Shown here one piece after another: positions 52,512 through 62,365 of a DNA stretch of 64,000 nucleotides. The first letter of the stretch is position 1. Each line of letters begins with the position of its first letter. The DNA is from Spirochaetota bacterium (GTDB taxonomy: Bacteria > Spirochaetota > UBA4802 > JAKQUI01), in the NCBI GenBank assembly GCA_029562645.1, contig JAKQUI010000049.1, positions 20,390-84,389 on the forward strand, given 5' to 3'. The notes beneath the pieces were generated by a model. The model saw only the letters and a list, made by a program, of their open reading frames with translations, did no database searches and was not told the DNA's origin. The translations under genes and the position numbers were made by a program.

Positions 52512-53234
52512 CTAACGACACCTCGGATCCACGCCTTTCCCCGATCCGTGATACTCGCCCTTCCCCTTCTTCCCGGTTTTTTTCACCGCGCCGTCGTCGA
52601 AGACCTCCTCCTCCCAGAGCAAACAGCCGTCCCCGGTATAGGTGATGCATTGGTAGGAAAGGCGTTGCCCCACCCACTCGAAGCGATGGCGTGTATAGGA
52701 AGCCCGGTGTACCAAGCGACGTGCGGGTATTGAATATATAACGATACTCCCGATAACGTCAGTGCCGGCGTCGATCGCGACATACTTGAGTCCCGTCGAG
52801 AGCGCATAACCCGTGGTGTAGTCCTGCGGCTCCAGGTCGAAGCGGATATCGACCTTCTTCTTTTTGTTGATAACGTTGAATTGCGGTTTATATGTGTTGG
52901 AATACAGATAGCGCGTATCCATCCACGCAAGCGTCCCGTCCTTCGCATCGTAATACAGCGGCCCGCCATGGACAATGTACGCGCCATACACCCAGCCCGT
53001 CTTGCCATTGCTCGTGATCGAAACCCACGGATAGCGCATACCGTCGATCACCTCCTCGGACTTCGATTCGGCGGCCACCTCGACGAGATCGCCGCGCTTC
53101 ATTTGCGCGAGTTCGGCGCCCTTGAGCGACGGCGTTCTCCGCAAGCGCGCCCCGTCGGCGATGATGACGCCGGGCGCGGCGAATGCCGCCGACGCACACA
53201 ACGCCATTGCCACGATTGCGATAAACGTTTTCAT
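52512..53234 (-). CDS. Exported SH3-domain protein
   Basis: A 240-residue protein with a Sec signal peptide (MKTFIAIVAMALCASAAFA) and a bacterial SH3 domain (about 22-92: GARLRRTPSLKGAELAQMKR, WVSITSNGKTGWVYGAYIV). The C-terminal 140 residues (LEPQDYTTGYALSTGLKYVA, LSYQCITYTGDGCLLWEEE) match nothing I know. SH3 domains of this type bind cell-wall peptides. GGGAGGATGTG precedes ATG 53234. It lies 34 bases downstream of the SpoA/FliM mosaic on the same strand and may be co-transcribed with it. Confidence 0.8.
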   Translation of the reverse strand: MKTFIAIVAMALCASAAFAAPGVIIADGARLRRTPSLKGAELAQMKRGDLVEVAAESKSEEVIDGMRYPWVSITSNGKTGWVYGAYIVHGGPLYYDAKDGTLAWMDTRYLYSNTYKPQFNVINKKKKVDIRFDLEPQDYTTGYALSTGLKYVAIDAGTDVIGSIVIYSIPARRLVHRASYTRHRFEWVGQRLSYQCITYTGDGCLLWEEEVFDDGAVKKTGKKGKGEYHGSGKGVDPRCR

Positions 53235-53268
53235 CACATCCTCCCGGCGCACCGCACTCATGGTTGGA

Positions 53269-56172
53269 TCATCCCACCAGCTTCCGAAAATCCTTTGAGT
53301 CCTCGAGAGCGGCGAAATCATCGTCATCGGCCGCCATCTCGCGAAAGCGTTCATCGTGATCAATGGCGCGCTTCAAATACGCCATCGCAGTTTTCGCGTC
53401 CCCGTTGATGGCGGTATAGCACGCGAGATTGTACAGGATATCGCCGGTTTCCCCGCGGGCGAGCGCCTCCGTGGAAACCGCGATCGCACGGTCGATATCG
53501 CCCATACGCTTGTACGCGCAGGCCTGGTTTGCAAGCGCGGTCGCGTAATCCGGATCGACCTGGAGCGACTTCTTGAAGTACTTCAGTGCCTTTTCGTATT
53601 CCCCAAGATTCAGGTAGGACAGGCCGATATTGTTGTGGGCCGCCGCATTCTCCCCGGCCTCCTTCATCGCCTGCAAATAGGCGTCAATTGCCTCCAGGTA
53701 CTCCCCCTCGGCAAAGAGCTCCTCGGCATGCGCAAACGGGCCGGTCGATTCGGAGGAGATCGATGCGAGGAGATCGTCGATCTGGTCCTCCGACATAACC
53801 TTCGTTTCGCTTGCTTCCCTTGAATCGGTGCGTGCAGGAATCTCCCACCAGCGCTCGAACGGCGTGCCGTCTTTACGTGCGCCCAGGCACTCTCGAAGCA
53901 ATCGAATAAGCTCGCGCTTGGGCGCCCCATCGATCGACGAGCCTTCCTTCGCGCGCTCCCCTGCGAGCTTCGTCACGCGCGCGCCGGCGTCGAGGAGAAG
54001 ATAGGCGCACTCCCGCGCATCGTCGGGTCCTACGATGCGCTCCATGCGGATCCCGTGCATCTCCTTCACCCGGGTCAGCTCCACGCCCGGATCGGCGTCG
54101 AACCAGTTCGCGGCGAGCGTTTCGAGGGGCGTCTCGCCGTCCTCGTCTTGGATATTCGGATCGCCGCCCTGGTCGAGGAATTCGCGTACGGCGGCATGAT
54201 CCATGAGATAACAGGCGATGGGAAGGCGCCGCTCCCACGGCATGTCCTCAGGATAGGTGTCGCACTCGCTCGGGTCTTGTTCATCGGCGACATCATCATC
54301 CCGTCCCGCGAAGAGGCTCCGGATCTCCCCGGGAACCTCCATCGTGCCGTCCAGATACTCTTTCTCCAGTATCGGGACGATCGGCGCGAGGCCCGCGAGC
54401 GGCATCGCCAGCGTGATCGCGTTTCGCACGTCGCCGTTTTCGATGGCGATCTCGAAGAGCGCCGAGCGCGCGTCGGCGGGCACCGCCGTTACGGGCGAGA
54501 CGAACCCGGCGCCCGTTTCCGCGTTCTCATCAAATGACTGCGTGCGGGTCTGGATGGCGACCAGCGGCTCGAAGGCCCTTATCAACTGATCGCAGATCGT
54601 GAGGGTCAGGTACATGTGCACCCACGTCTCTATGGATATGTTCGAGGATGAATCAGCGCTTGTCTCTCCCATTAGCTCCAGAACTTTGTCGACACCCTCC
54701 GGGGACACCAGGGGGCCGCGACCCGGCTTGACGAAGACGAAGCCCAGATTGGGATCGAGCTCGATGCTCCACGGCATGCTGTCCAACCCGTCGTCGACAT
54801 GGAATTCGGAGAACGGCGCCACGCGGGCGCGCTTCAGGCGCAGGTGCACGGAGCGCTCAAGCGAGAGAAGATCGTCAATGGCGCCGCCCATCGAGAGGCA
54901 CATGTTCTTAATGATCCGGGACAACGTTAGCAGGTTTTCCTTCGTGAAGGAGGGCGCGTCCATGAAATCGATCGACTGGGCATGCTCGAGCAACTGCTGC
55001 CGAATTTCATCAGGGAACAGTTCCTCGGGAGTCGATTCGTGCTCGTCCGTCATTTCCGCTTCCGCCGCCTCCAGCGCCGCCCAACGCCGGGCGTTCGCGT
55101 CCTCAGCGCTCATATCCTCGTTGCCCATAGTGGCACCTGCGGCATCCATAGGCGAATCGATAAACACCGCCACCTCATCGACATCGGTGGCACCATCCGC
55201 AATATCGCCCTCCCCGTCATCGGAAGCGAACGCCGCAGCCCGCATTCTGTCCTGCATCAGACTCCGCGTTATTTCCTCCAACGAGTAAAGCCTGCGGAAG
55301 GCCCATCCGGCATCATGGGCATCGCCGAAAAGGATCTCACCCGCATGAACGATACCGTTATCGAACCGCAGCACCGACGGACCGAGTGCGGTCGCATCCA
55401 TGGTGATGACGGAACCCTCGGTGAGATCGGGAAGATCGGCGAGTGCGATGGATCGCGATGCAAGCACCGCAACGCCCCGAATGAGCCCCGCGTCGGGCCG
55501 CTCCATCAGCGCGAAGCGATCGTCCCCCTCCACCGCTTCGGTAATGCGGATGCCGAAACGGTCGTCAACGAGCACGGTCTCGCCCTTCGCGACAATGAGA
55601 CCGTCAAGCGAAAGCGCGACACCGGCATGTGCGGACGACGGGGAGGCCCCCGCATCGCCTTTTGAAATCGCGGCGAGGAGATCGTCGATCTCCTCCATGG
55701 ACATGGGGCCTTTTTTTGCCGATGATTCTGTTGGCTCGGACGGATCCGGTGCCGGTTCCGATGAGGATTCATGCTCCGCAACGCCCGCCGCATCATTCTT
55801 CATTATTTCTTTTATGGGATACAGGGGGCGCAAAGGAACTGTCGCTCCATGCGCAAGCTCGAGCGGCATGTTCTCCGGCTGTTCGGCAATACCGAAGACC
55901 AGCTCCAAACGAACCGTCGAGGCGAGCAGCCGGTCATCATCGACATTCTCTCGAGGGGCAACAATCTCGATATAATACACATCCTTGCCCGCATGATGCC
56001 TGAGCACGGCTTCCGCGACGTTCATACCGCCAAGATACAGCGCCCCCTCGTTCCCCTGATATTCGGAGAGATCGCGACGGACAACGAGAGAACCCGTATC
56101 ACCGATGGTCAGGTCGAGCGGGAGCCTGAGGCGCAGTGGAAGTTTCAGTTTTTTCAGGAAATCGGAATTCAT
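53269..56172 (-). CDS. SpoA / FliM-like / ankyrin / TPR mosaic protein
   Basis: A 967-residue protein without membrane segments. Residues 1-100 look like a SpoA (FliN-type) domain (LPLRLRLPLDLTIGDTGSLV). Residues 157-169 (MSMEEIDDLLAAI) copy the FliM N-terminal CheY-binding peptide. A second SpoA-like domain spans about 185-300 (GSVITMDATALGPSVLRF, HAGEILFGD). Residues about 405-625 resemble the FliM middle domain (SIELDPNLGFVFV, TRTQSFDENAETGAGFVSPV, ALFEIAIENG). Ankyrin-type repeats lie at 647-735, a second FliM peptide (MSEDQIDDLLASI) at 793-805, and TPRs at 811-930. It begins 5 bases after the FliM stop. Confidence 0.82.
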   Translation of the reverse strand: MNSDFLKKLKLPLRLRLPLDLTIGDTGSLVVRRDLSEYQGNEGALYLGGMNVAEAVLRHHAGKDVYYIEIVAPRENVDDDRLLASTVRLELVFGIAEQPENMPLELAHGATVPLRPLYPIKEIMKNDAAGVAEHESSSEPAPDPSEPTESSAKKGPMSMEEIDDLLAAISKGDAGASPSSAHAGVALSLDGLIVAKGETVLVDDRFGIRITEAVEGDDRFALMERPDAGLIRGVAVLASRSIALADLPDLTEGSVITMDATALGPSVLRFDNGIVHAGEILFGDAHDAGWAFRRLYSLEEITRSLMQDRMRAAAFASDDGEGDIADGATDVDEVAVFIDSPMDAAGATMGNEDMSAEDANARRWAALEAAEAEMTDEHESTPEELFPDEIRQQLLEHAQSIDFMDAPSFTKENLLTLSRIIKNMCLSMGGAIDDLLSLERSVHLRLKRARVAPFSEFHVDDGLDSMPWSIELDPNLGFVFVKPGRGPLVSPEGVDKVLELMGETSADSSSNISIETWVHMYLTLTICDQLIRAFEPLVAIQTRTQSFDENAETGAGFVSPVTAVPADARSALFEIAIENGDVRNAITLAMPLAGLAPIVPILEKEYLDGTMEVPGEIRSLFAGRDDDVADEQDPSECDTYPEDMPWERRLPIACYLMDHAAVREFLDQGGDPNIQDEDGETPLETLAANWFDADPGVELTRVKEMHGIRMERIVGPDDARECAYLLLDAGARVTKLAGERAKEGSSIDGAPKRELIRLLRECLGARKDGTPFERWWEIPARTDSREASETKVMSEDQIDDLLASISSESTGPFAHAEELFAEGEYLEAIDAYLQAMKEAGENAAAHNNIGLSYLNLGEYEKALKYFKKSLQVDPDYATALANQACAYKRMGDIDRAIAVSTEALARGETGDILYNLACYTAINGDAKTAMAYLKRAIDHDERFREMAADDDDFAALEDSKDFRKLVG

Positions 56173-56177
56173 GAGAC

Positions 56178-57044
56178 CTATTCCTCCATCGGCGCGCGCA
56201 TCGCAGCTGTCGGATTTGCCGCGGTATCTATCTCAAGCTTGCGACCGGCGTCCAGTTTTCTCACCTGGTCGAGCGTGGCGACGCGCGTTTTGAGCGGGAC
56301 ATCGATGACTCTGTTGCCGAGAACATCGGCGGCCGGAGCGCTTTCCTCCAGCAGGGACAGCGCCGGCCCGAAGGAGATTCGCGGCAAAAAGACGCTGATG
56401 AGTCCCTCAACGTAATCGATTTTCGCCGCACACGTAACGCAGACACCCATCTCGTCATCTCCGAAAAACTCAGCGTCACGGGGATTGGAATAGATCGCCT
56501 TCACTCGGGAGCGGAGTTCGGCACTCTCGCCGAAGGCGCGGCATATGGATTCGGCGATATCGCCAAGAGGCGCTGCGGCCTCGCGCGCCTCGTCCGCAGT
56601 AAAACCAAGATTGAGAGACACGTCACGGATGTCGCGACCCGCCATTGCGTCGATGAGCGCGCACGCGAGTGACGGCATCACCTCAATGGCGACATATCCC
56701 GGCAGCGGTTCAATTCTTATCGTCGAGAAGAGCGTGGGGCTCATGAGCGACCGGACATACTCCCCGCAGGTGAGCTGGTCGACGGTGATCGATCCGCGGT
56801 CGCACGCGATCCCGGCGCTTTCTCCGAGCGCGGCCTCGATCCCATCGCAGGCGGTCGCGAAGATATCGCGCAGCCGGGACTCGGCGGATTTTGTCATGAA
56901 CTGCGGCCTGCGAAAGTCGTACAGCTTCGGGCGCATATCTGGATTATCGTTCCCGTCGATGCGGCAGGCTGTTGAATTCACCGTCTCACCGGACACCTCA
57001 GCCAGCAATGCGTCGATTTCGTCCTGGGGCATTATGTCGGTCAT
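56178..57044 (-). CDS. FliM-family switch protein with truncated SpoA domain
   Basis: A 288-residue FliM homologue: MPQDEIDALLAEV is the CheY-binding peptide, LYDFRRPQFMTKSAESRLRD, SITVDQLTCGEYVRSLMSPT and EPLPGYVAIEVMPSLACALI are core FliM motifs. The C-terminal SpoA domain starts (IDVPLKTRVATLDQVRKLDA) but stops about 40 residues early. The usual GG(x)G loop after the LID motif is AGRDIRD. FliM forms the switch ring that receives CheY-P. The truncated SpoA may be completed by the SpoA domain at the start of the next protein, 5 bases downstream. GAGG lies upstream of ATG 57044. Confidence 0.85.
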   Translation of the reverse strand: MTDIMPQDEIDALLAEVSGETVNSTACRIDGNDNPDMRPKLYDFRRPQFMTKSAESRLRDIFATACDGIEAALGESAGIACDRGSITVDQLTCGEYVRSLMSPTLFSTIRIEPLPGYVAIEVMPSLACALIDAMAGRDIRDVSLNLGFTADEAREAAAPLGDIAESICRAFGESAELRSRVKAIYSNPRDAEFFGDDEMGVCVTCAAKIDYVEGLISVFLPRISFGPALSLLEESAPAADVLGNRVIDVPLKTRVATLDQVRKLDAGRKLEIDTAANPTAAMRAPMEE

Positions 57045-57214
57045 GGGGAAACCTCAATGTTTTTTTATGTCCCGGCGTCCCACTCTCACCACTACCGCAT
57101 TCCCCGGAAAAGTCAACATGATTTTGTTCGTTAATACCGCGCGCTCGCTGTCGATTATTCGTGATTGACAACGCCGCCCGCATCGGTATGGTGCGCATCG
57201 TCACCGGGACAAAC

Positions 57215-58093
57215 ATGAGCACGCCATTCAACATCGACGCCGCCGTCGAGCGCAAGGTCCGCATCGCGCGCGCGGGGCTCTACGGCTTCATCTGCGGCCT
57301 CATGGGGGCCATGGTCCTCCTGCCTCTGGGCTCGATCCTGGGCATCTTCACGCACCCGGCATTGTCGATGGCGGGGTCCGCGCTCATGTACGCGGGCGGC
57401 GCGTGCTTCATCGGAACATTGTGTTCCTTCTTCGTCCTCATTTTCGGGCTGCTCCTCTCCCCGCGCGAGCACGACATCCGCGACCGGCTCGCGCCGTCCG
57501 TGTCGGGCTTCGTGCTCATCTTCGCGATCGGCGTATCGATGTTCGTTCTCATCGTTGTGGGGATGATGATGGCCGGCGCCATCGGGCTTTTCATCAGTCA
57601 CCGCGCGCCCATCTTCGCGGCGCTCGCGTATTTCATCGCCGGGTGCGCATTCTTCTTTCTTGCACACATGTACATCATGGCGCGCGGCATCATCACTGCG
57701 AACGAGTACCCACGCTGGATGGCGCCCCTCGCGAAGCGGTTCCGGACACGCGATGCCGCGGATCGCTTCTCCCCCGCGACCGACGCGAAGATCGTGAAGG
57801 TCCGCATGGCCCTCTCCAAGGCGCAGATCGTCCTCGGTATTGCGATCGGCTTCGCCTTCACGTTCGTGACCGGCGCCTCCGAGTACACCGATCTGCTGCG
57901 CCCCGTCATCGGATCGGAGCGGGCCGAACGGGCCGAGCGCGTTCTCGGTTCGACCGACGCGCTCCTCTTGGCCCTGACGCTCTTCGTGTTCGTCTTCACC
58001 AGCATGTTCGTCGTCAAGACCGCGACCTCCATCATCGATTTCCGTCGCGACCGCGCCATGGGCAGGATCGACGAGACGTACGGGGCGCGCTGA
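57215..58093 (+). CDS. Polytopic membrane protein, unknown
   Basis: A 292-residue protein with about seven hydrophobic segments (starting at GLYGFICGLMGAMVLLPLGS) and a charged loop of about 60 residues before the last pair. I recognise no family. ATG 57215 is chosen because the homologous-looking, charged start STPFNIDAAVERK follows; the frame opens at 57161. The following gene begins 1 base after the stop, indicating coupling. Confidence 0.65.
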   Translation: MSTPFNIDAAVERKVRIARAGLYGFICGLMGAMVLLPLGSILGIFTHPALSMAGSALMYAGGACFIGTLCSFFVLIFGLLLSPREHDIRDRLAPSVSGFVLIFAIGVSMFVLIVVGMMMAGAIGLFISHRAPIFAALAYFIAGCAFFFLAHMYIMARGIITANEYPRWMAPLAKRFRTRDAADRFSPATDAKIVKVRMALSKAQIVLGIAIGFAFTFVTGASEYTDLLRPVIGSERAERAERVLGSTDALLLALTLFVFVFTSMFVVKTATSIIDFRRDRAMGRIDETYGAR

Positions 58094-58094
58094 C

Positions 58095-58865
58095 ATGCCG
58101 CGGACGATCGCGCTCATCATCGCCTTCCTGCTGCTCGCGCAGTCGGTCGCGCTCCCGCTCGGGCTCAACGACCCGTTCGTCTACCCCTTCGGGACCATCG
58201 GCAACCGGCAGCCGCACGTCCTCTGGATCGACAAGTACAACGAGCGCGACCGGGAGAAGAACGTGCGCTACCGCATCACCGTTACGCGAAAGTCGCTTCC
58301 CGGCGGCCAGACGCCCGTCCCGGAGACGTTCCTCGCGGCCCCGCAGCTGTACAAGAAGTTCTTCTTCGGCTACCAGCTCCCGCGGACGCTCGACGAGGGC
58401 GCCTACGATTTTTCCATCGAGCGCCTCATCGACGGCGAGGCCGTGACCTCGCGGCACTACAATTACCGCAAGTATCCCATCCGGGAAACCTTCGTCCTGG
58501 ACACGCGCTCGCCGCAGCCGACCGACGCGCTCCCGCCGGAACGGCTCATCGACTACGTGGAACTCGCGCGCGCCAATTCGGTCAACGGATACAACATCCT
58601 CTTCTACTCCGGCGCAGCCACCGTGTCCGCCGGATTGGGGGCGCTCATCTGGTTCGGCACGGACCGCAGCCTCGTCTGGATGATCCTCGCCGGAATCTGC
58701 TTCGGCTCGACCGCCGCGGGCTACACTGCGTCCGGTTACTACACCTACCAGTACGTCTCCACGCGGCGAGCGCTCAAAAAAATCATTGACCTCGGCCCCC
58801 GGATGTCGCTGATGGGTGGCACCGGCCCCGACGATATCGCCGCCGGCATCCAGCTGTCCTTTTAA
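58095..58865 (+). CDS. Exported membrane-anchored protein, unknown
   Basis: A 256-residue protein with a signal peptide (MPRTIALIIAFLLLAQSVAL), a beta-rich domain (about 25-145) and two hydrophobic segments (about 173-192 and 196-217), ending in a short soluble tail. I recognise no family. It lies 1 base after the previous gene and 8 before mfd, so all three are probably one transcription unit. Confidence 0.65.
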   Translation: MPRTIALIIAFLLLAQSVALPLGLNDPFVYPFGTIGNRQPHVLWIDKYNERDREKNVRYRITVTRKSLPGGQTPVPETFLAAPQLYKKFFFGYQLPRTLDEGAYDFSIERLIDGEAVTSRHYNYRKYPIRETFVLDTRSPQPTDALPPERLIDYVELARANSVNGYNILFYSGAATVSAGLGALIWFGTDRSLVWMILAGICFGSTAAGYTASGYYTYQYVSTRRALKKIIDLGPRMSLMGGTGPDDIAAGIQLSF

Positions 58866-58873
58866 CCGGCCCC

Positions 58874-61800
58874 ATGAGACTGATACGCCTGGCCGAGCGC
58901 TACGCCGCCTCGGCGGAATTCCGCACCCTTCTCGACGCGCGCGCATCCGGCGCCCGCTCGCTCGAGGGGATCGCGCCGTCCTCGTTCCCGCTGGTCATCG
59001 CCGCGCTCCATCACCATGCCCCCACGCAAATCCTGGTAATCGCCAAAAATTACCAGCGCATGGAGGAGCTCGCGGGCGATTGCGCCTCCTTCCTCGACGA
59101 GCGGCGCGTGTGCACGTTCCCGCCGTGGGAAACGCTGCCCTATGAGTTCGTCTCGCCGTCGGAATCCATCGAGCGCGAGCGGATCACCACCATCTATCGC
59201 ATCATGCGCGGCGATCCCGTCGTCGTCATCGCGACCGTCGAGTCGCTCATGCGCGCCATCCCCGCGCAATCCTTCTTCACGAAAAAAGGGATCACGCTCA
59301 CCATCGGCGAGGACTACCCGTTCGAGGACATCCTCGCGGCGCTCGTGGAGTACGGCTATCGGCGCGAGCAGCGCGTGGAGGCCTTCGGCCAGTTCGCCGT
59401 CAAGGGCGGCATCCTGGACATCTTTCTTCCCTCCGAGGCGAACCCCATGCGCCTGGATTTCTTCGGCGACACGCTTGAGTCCATCCGCGAGTTCGACATC
59501 GACAGCCAGGTCTCTCTCGACGAGGTCGAGGAGATCACCGTGTACCCGCGTCGCGAGATCATCCTCTCGAAGGCCGAGCGCGAGGCGCTGGACGGGAAGA
59601 TCCGCGAGGCGGCGGGACGCGGTCTCGAAACGCCCGTCATCGATGATGCCGATGGTCTCCCTGTGGACGGGTCCCATGCCGTCGAGGGCATCGAGGAGCT
59701 CTTCCCGCTCGCGATCGACGCGAGCACCATCGACACCTTCCTGCGCCCGGACGCCGAGTTCGTCATCGCCGACACCCTCGAGACGATGTCCCAGTGCGAC
59801 AGCCTGATGCGCTCCTTCGCCGAATTATACGAGCGCCGGAACGCACACGCCCTGTGCCTGCCGCCCGAAACGCTCCTGCGGACGGACGCCTTCGACGCCG
59901 TTCGCGCACGGGCGCTCGCGCTCAACACCTTCTCGACCGGCATCGACGCCGTGAGCGCACGCCTGCGAAGCGTGACCAGCTTCCAGGGGAAGATCAAGAC
60001 GGTGCGCGGCGAGCTCGCCGAGCGCATCGAAAACGGCTGGCGCGCCGTCATCTGCACCGGTTTCGAGGGACAGGCGCGCCGTCTGTACGATCTCTTCGCG
60101 GACCTCTCGCCCTCGGGCGATTTCGAGGCCATCGACGACGCGTCTCCGCTCAACATCGTCATCACCCCGCTTCGCGAGGGCGTCGAGATCGTCGACGACA
60201 GGACGATCGTAATCACCGACCACGAGATCTTCGGCAAGACCTACAAGCGCAAGAGCCAGTTCAAGAAGAAGAAATCGCGCCCCATCGACTCTTTCCTCGA
60301 TCTGCGCGAGGGCGATTACGTCGTACACATCAACCACGGCATCGGGATCTTCAAGGGCCTGGAGCGCATGACCGCGAGCGGCGTCGAGCGCGACTTCCTC
60401 CTGATCGAATACGCCGAGGGCGACAAGCTCTACGTGACGCTGGACCAGATCACCATGGTGCAGCGCTACGTGGGGCTCGAGGGCAAGCCGCCGCGCGTGG
60501 ACCTGCTCGGCAAGAAATCCGCGTGGAACCGCATCAAGGAGAAGGTGCAGAAGGCCATCGAGGAGCTGGCAAATGACCTCATCCAGATATACTCCCAACG
60601 CATGGCGCTCAAGGGCTTCCCCTTCCCGCCGGACACCCAGTGGCAGGAGGAGTTCGAGTCCAAGTTCGAGTACGAGGAGACGCCGGACCAGATCACCGCG
60701 ATCGAGGACGTCAAGGACGACATGGAATCGCCGCGACCGATGGACCGGCTCGTCTGCGGTGACGTGGGCTTTGGAAAAACCGAGGTGGCCATTCGCGCGG
60801 CCTTCAAGTCGGTGATGGCGGGCAAGCAGGTGGCCGTGCTCGTGCCTACGACAGTGCTCGCGATGCAGCACTTCAACACCTTCACGAAGCGCTTCGCCGA
60901 CTACCCCATCAGCGTGGACATGATCTCGCGCTTTCGCTCCGCAAGCGAGGCGGGCGACATCAAGCGGCGGCTCACGGAGGGCGCGCTCGACATCGTGATT
61001 GGCACGCACGCCCTCCTGGGCGCGGACGTGGCCTTCAAGAACCTGGGGCTCCTGGTGGTGGACGAAGAGCAGCGCTTCGGCGTGAAGCACAAGGAGCGGC
61101 TGAAGAAACTCCGGTCGCTGGTGGACGTCCTCACGCTGTCCGCCACGCCGATCCCGCGCACGCTCCACATGGCCGTCGCCGGCATCCGCGACCTCACCAT
61201 CATCGCCACGCCGCCGGAGAACCGCCAGGCGATCGACACCTACGTGATCGAGGAGAACCCCGACATCGTGCGCGACGCGATCCTGCGCGAGATCGGGCGC
61301 GGGGGACAGGTCTTCTACGTCCACAACCGCGTGGAGACGATCACCGCGCAGAAGAACATCCTCGAAACGCTCGTCCCCGAGGCGACCTTCTGCGTGGCGC
61401 ACGGGCAGATGGAGGAGCATGAGCTCGAGCGGGTGATCATCGACTTCCTGGACAACCGGTTCGACGTTCTCGTCAGCACCACCATCATCGAGTCCGGGCT
61501 GGACATGCCGCACGTGAACACCATCATCATCAACCGGGCCGACACCTTCGGCCTCTCGCAGCTGTATCAGCTCAAGGGGCGCGTGGGGCGTTCGGCCGCC
61601 AAGGCGTATGCGTACCTGTTCTATCCGCGGCACGCGTCATTAAGCGAGATCGCGCAAAAGCGCCTCCAGGTGATCTCCGAATACGCCGAGCTGGGAAGCG
61701 GCTTCAAGATCGCCATGAAGGACCTGGAGATCCGCGGCTCGGGAAACATCCTGGGCCGCGAGCAGTCGGGCAATATCATGGACGTGGGGTTCGATCTCTA

Positions 61801-62296
61801 CTGCCAGATGCTCGAGGACGCCGTGCGGAAGATGAAGGGACAGAAGCCGGTGCGGATCTACCGCACGCCGGTCTTCATCAACACGACGTTCTTTATTCCT
61901 GAAACCTACATGGCCGACGAGCGCCAGAAGATCGAGTTCTATAAAAAATTCGAGTCGTGCGAAACGCTCGAGGAGGTGGCGGCGGTTGAGCGCGAGATGA
62001 TGGACCGGTTCGGACGGCCGCCCGCCGAGGTGCGTACGCTCATCGACCTCGAGGAAATCCGCACCATCGCCTCGGCGCTGGAGATCGACGAGATCCTTGA
62101 AGAGTCGCGCGCGATCAAGATCACGATCTCGGAGGCCGCGCGTGCCGATCGGCAGAAGCTGGTCGAGTCGATTACCTCCGACGAGCGTCTCACGATCGAT
62201 CCGCGCAATCCGGATGTCCTGCACCTGGACCTCTCGGACATGTCGGTGGAAAAAAAGCTGGCGCACCTAAAAAAATGGTTGCAACAAATATCCTGA
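58874..62296 (+). CDS. mfd: Transcription-repair coupling factor Mfd
   Basis: A 1140-residue Mfd, close to the usual length. The UvrB-homology region is N-terminal; the RNA-polymerase-interacting domain (GDYVVHINHGIGIFKGLERM) lies at about 480-500; the translocase has Walker A GDVGFGKTE at about 629 and DEEQ (VVDEEQRFGVKHKERLK) at about 728, with LSATPIPRTLHMA and ESGLDMPHVNTIII; the TRCF domain closes the protein. Mfd removes stalled RNA polymerase and recruits UvrA to lesions. No strong ribosome-binding site precedes the ATG. Confidence 0.97.
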   Translation: MRLIRLAERYAASAEFRTLLDARASGARSLEGIAPSSFPLVIAALHHHAPTQILVIAKNYQRMEELAGDCASFLDERRVCTFPPWETLPYEFVSPSESIERERITTIYRIMRGDPVVVIATVESLMRAIPAQSFFTKKGITLTIGEDYPFEDILAALVEYGYRREQRVEAFGQFAVKGGILDIFLPSEANPMRLDFFGDTLESIREFDIDSQVSLDEVEEITVYPRREIILSKAEREALDGKIREAAGRGLETPVIDDADGLPVDGSHAVEGIEELFPLAIDASTIDTFLRPDAEFVIADTLETMSQCDSLMRSFAELYERRNAHALCLPPETLLRTDAFDAVRARALALNTFSTGIDAVSARLRSVTSFQGKIKTVRGELAERIENGWRAVICTGFEGQARRLYDLFADLSPSGDFEAIDDASPLNIVITPLREGVEIVDDRTIVITDHEIFGKTYKRKSQFKKKKSRPIDSFLDLREGDYVVHINHGIGIFKGLERMTASGVERDFLLIEYAEGDKLYVTLDQITMVQRYVGLEGKPPRVDLLGKKSAWNRIKEKVQKAIEELANDLIQIYSQRMALKGFPFPPDTQWQEEFESKFEYEETPDQITAIEDVKDDMESPRPMDRLVCGDVGFGKTEVAIRAAFKSVMAGKQVAVLVPTTVLAMQHFNTFTKRFADYPISVDMISRFRSASEAGDIKRRLTEGALDIVIGTHALLGADVAFKNLGLLVVDEEQRFGVKHKERLKKLRSLVDVLTLSATPIPRTLHMAVAGIRDLTIIATPPENRQAIDTYVIEENPDIVRDAILREIGRGGQVFYVHNRVETITAQKNILETLVPEATFCVAHGQMEEHELERVIIDFLDNRFDVLVSTTIIESGLDMPHVNTIIINRADTFGLSQLYQLKGRVGRSAAKAYAYLFYPRHASLSEIAQKRLQVISEYAELGSGFKIAMKDLEIRGSGNILGREQSGNIMDVGFDLYCQMLEDAVRKMKGQKPVRIYRTPVFINTTFFIPETYMADERQKIEFYKKFESCETLEEVAAVEREMMDRFGRPPAEVRTLIDLEEIRTIASALEIDEILEESRAIKITISEAARADRQKLVESITSDERLTIDPRNPDVLHLDLSDMSVEKKLAHLKKWLQQIS

Positions 62297-62365
62297 GTCA
62301 TTAAGTGCACACAAACACAGCAGCCTCACCGAACACCACTTTAAATGTAAGTAAGGATTAATACC

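Noticed and set aside
59825..61633. 602-residue minus-strand open frame
   Set aside because: Antisense of mfd, an essential conserved gene; composition is typical of shadow frames.
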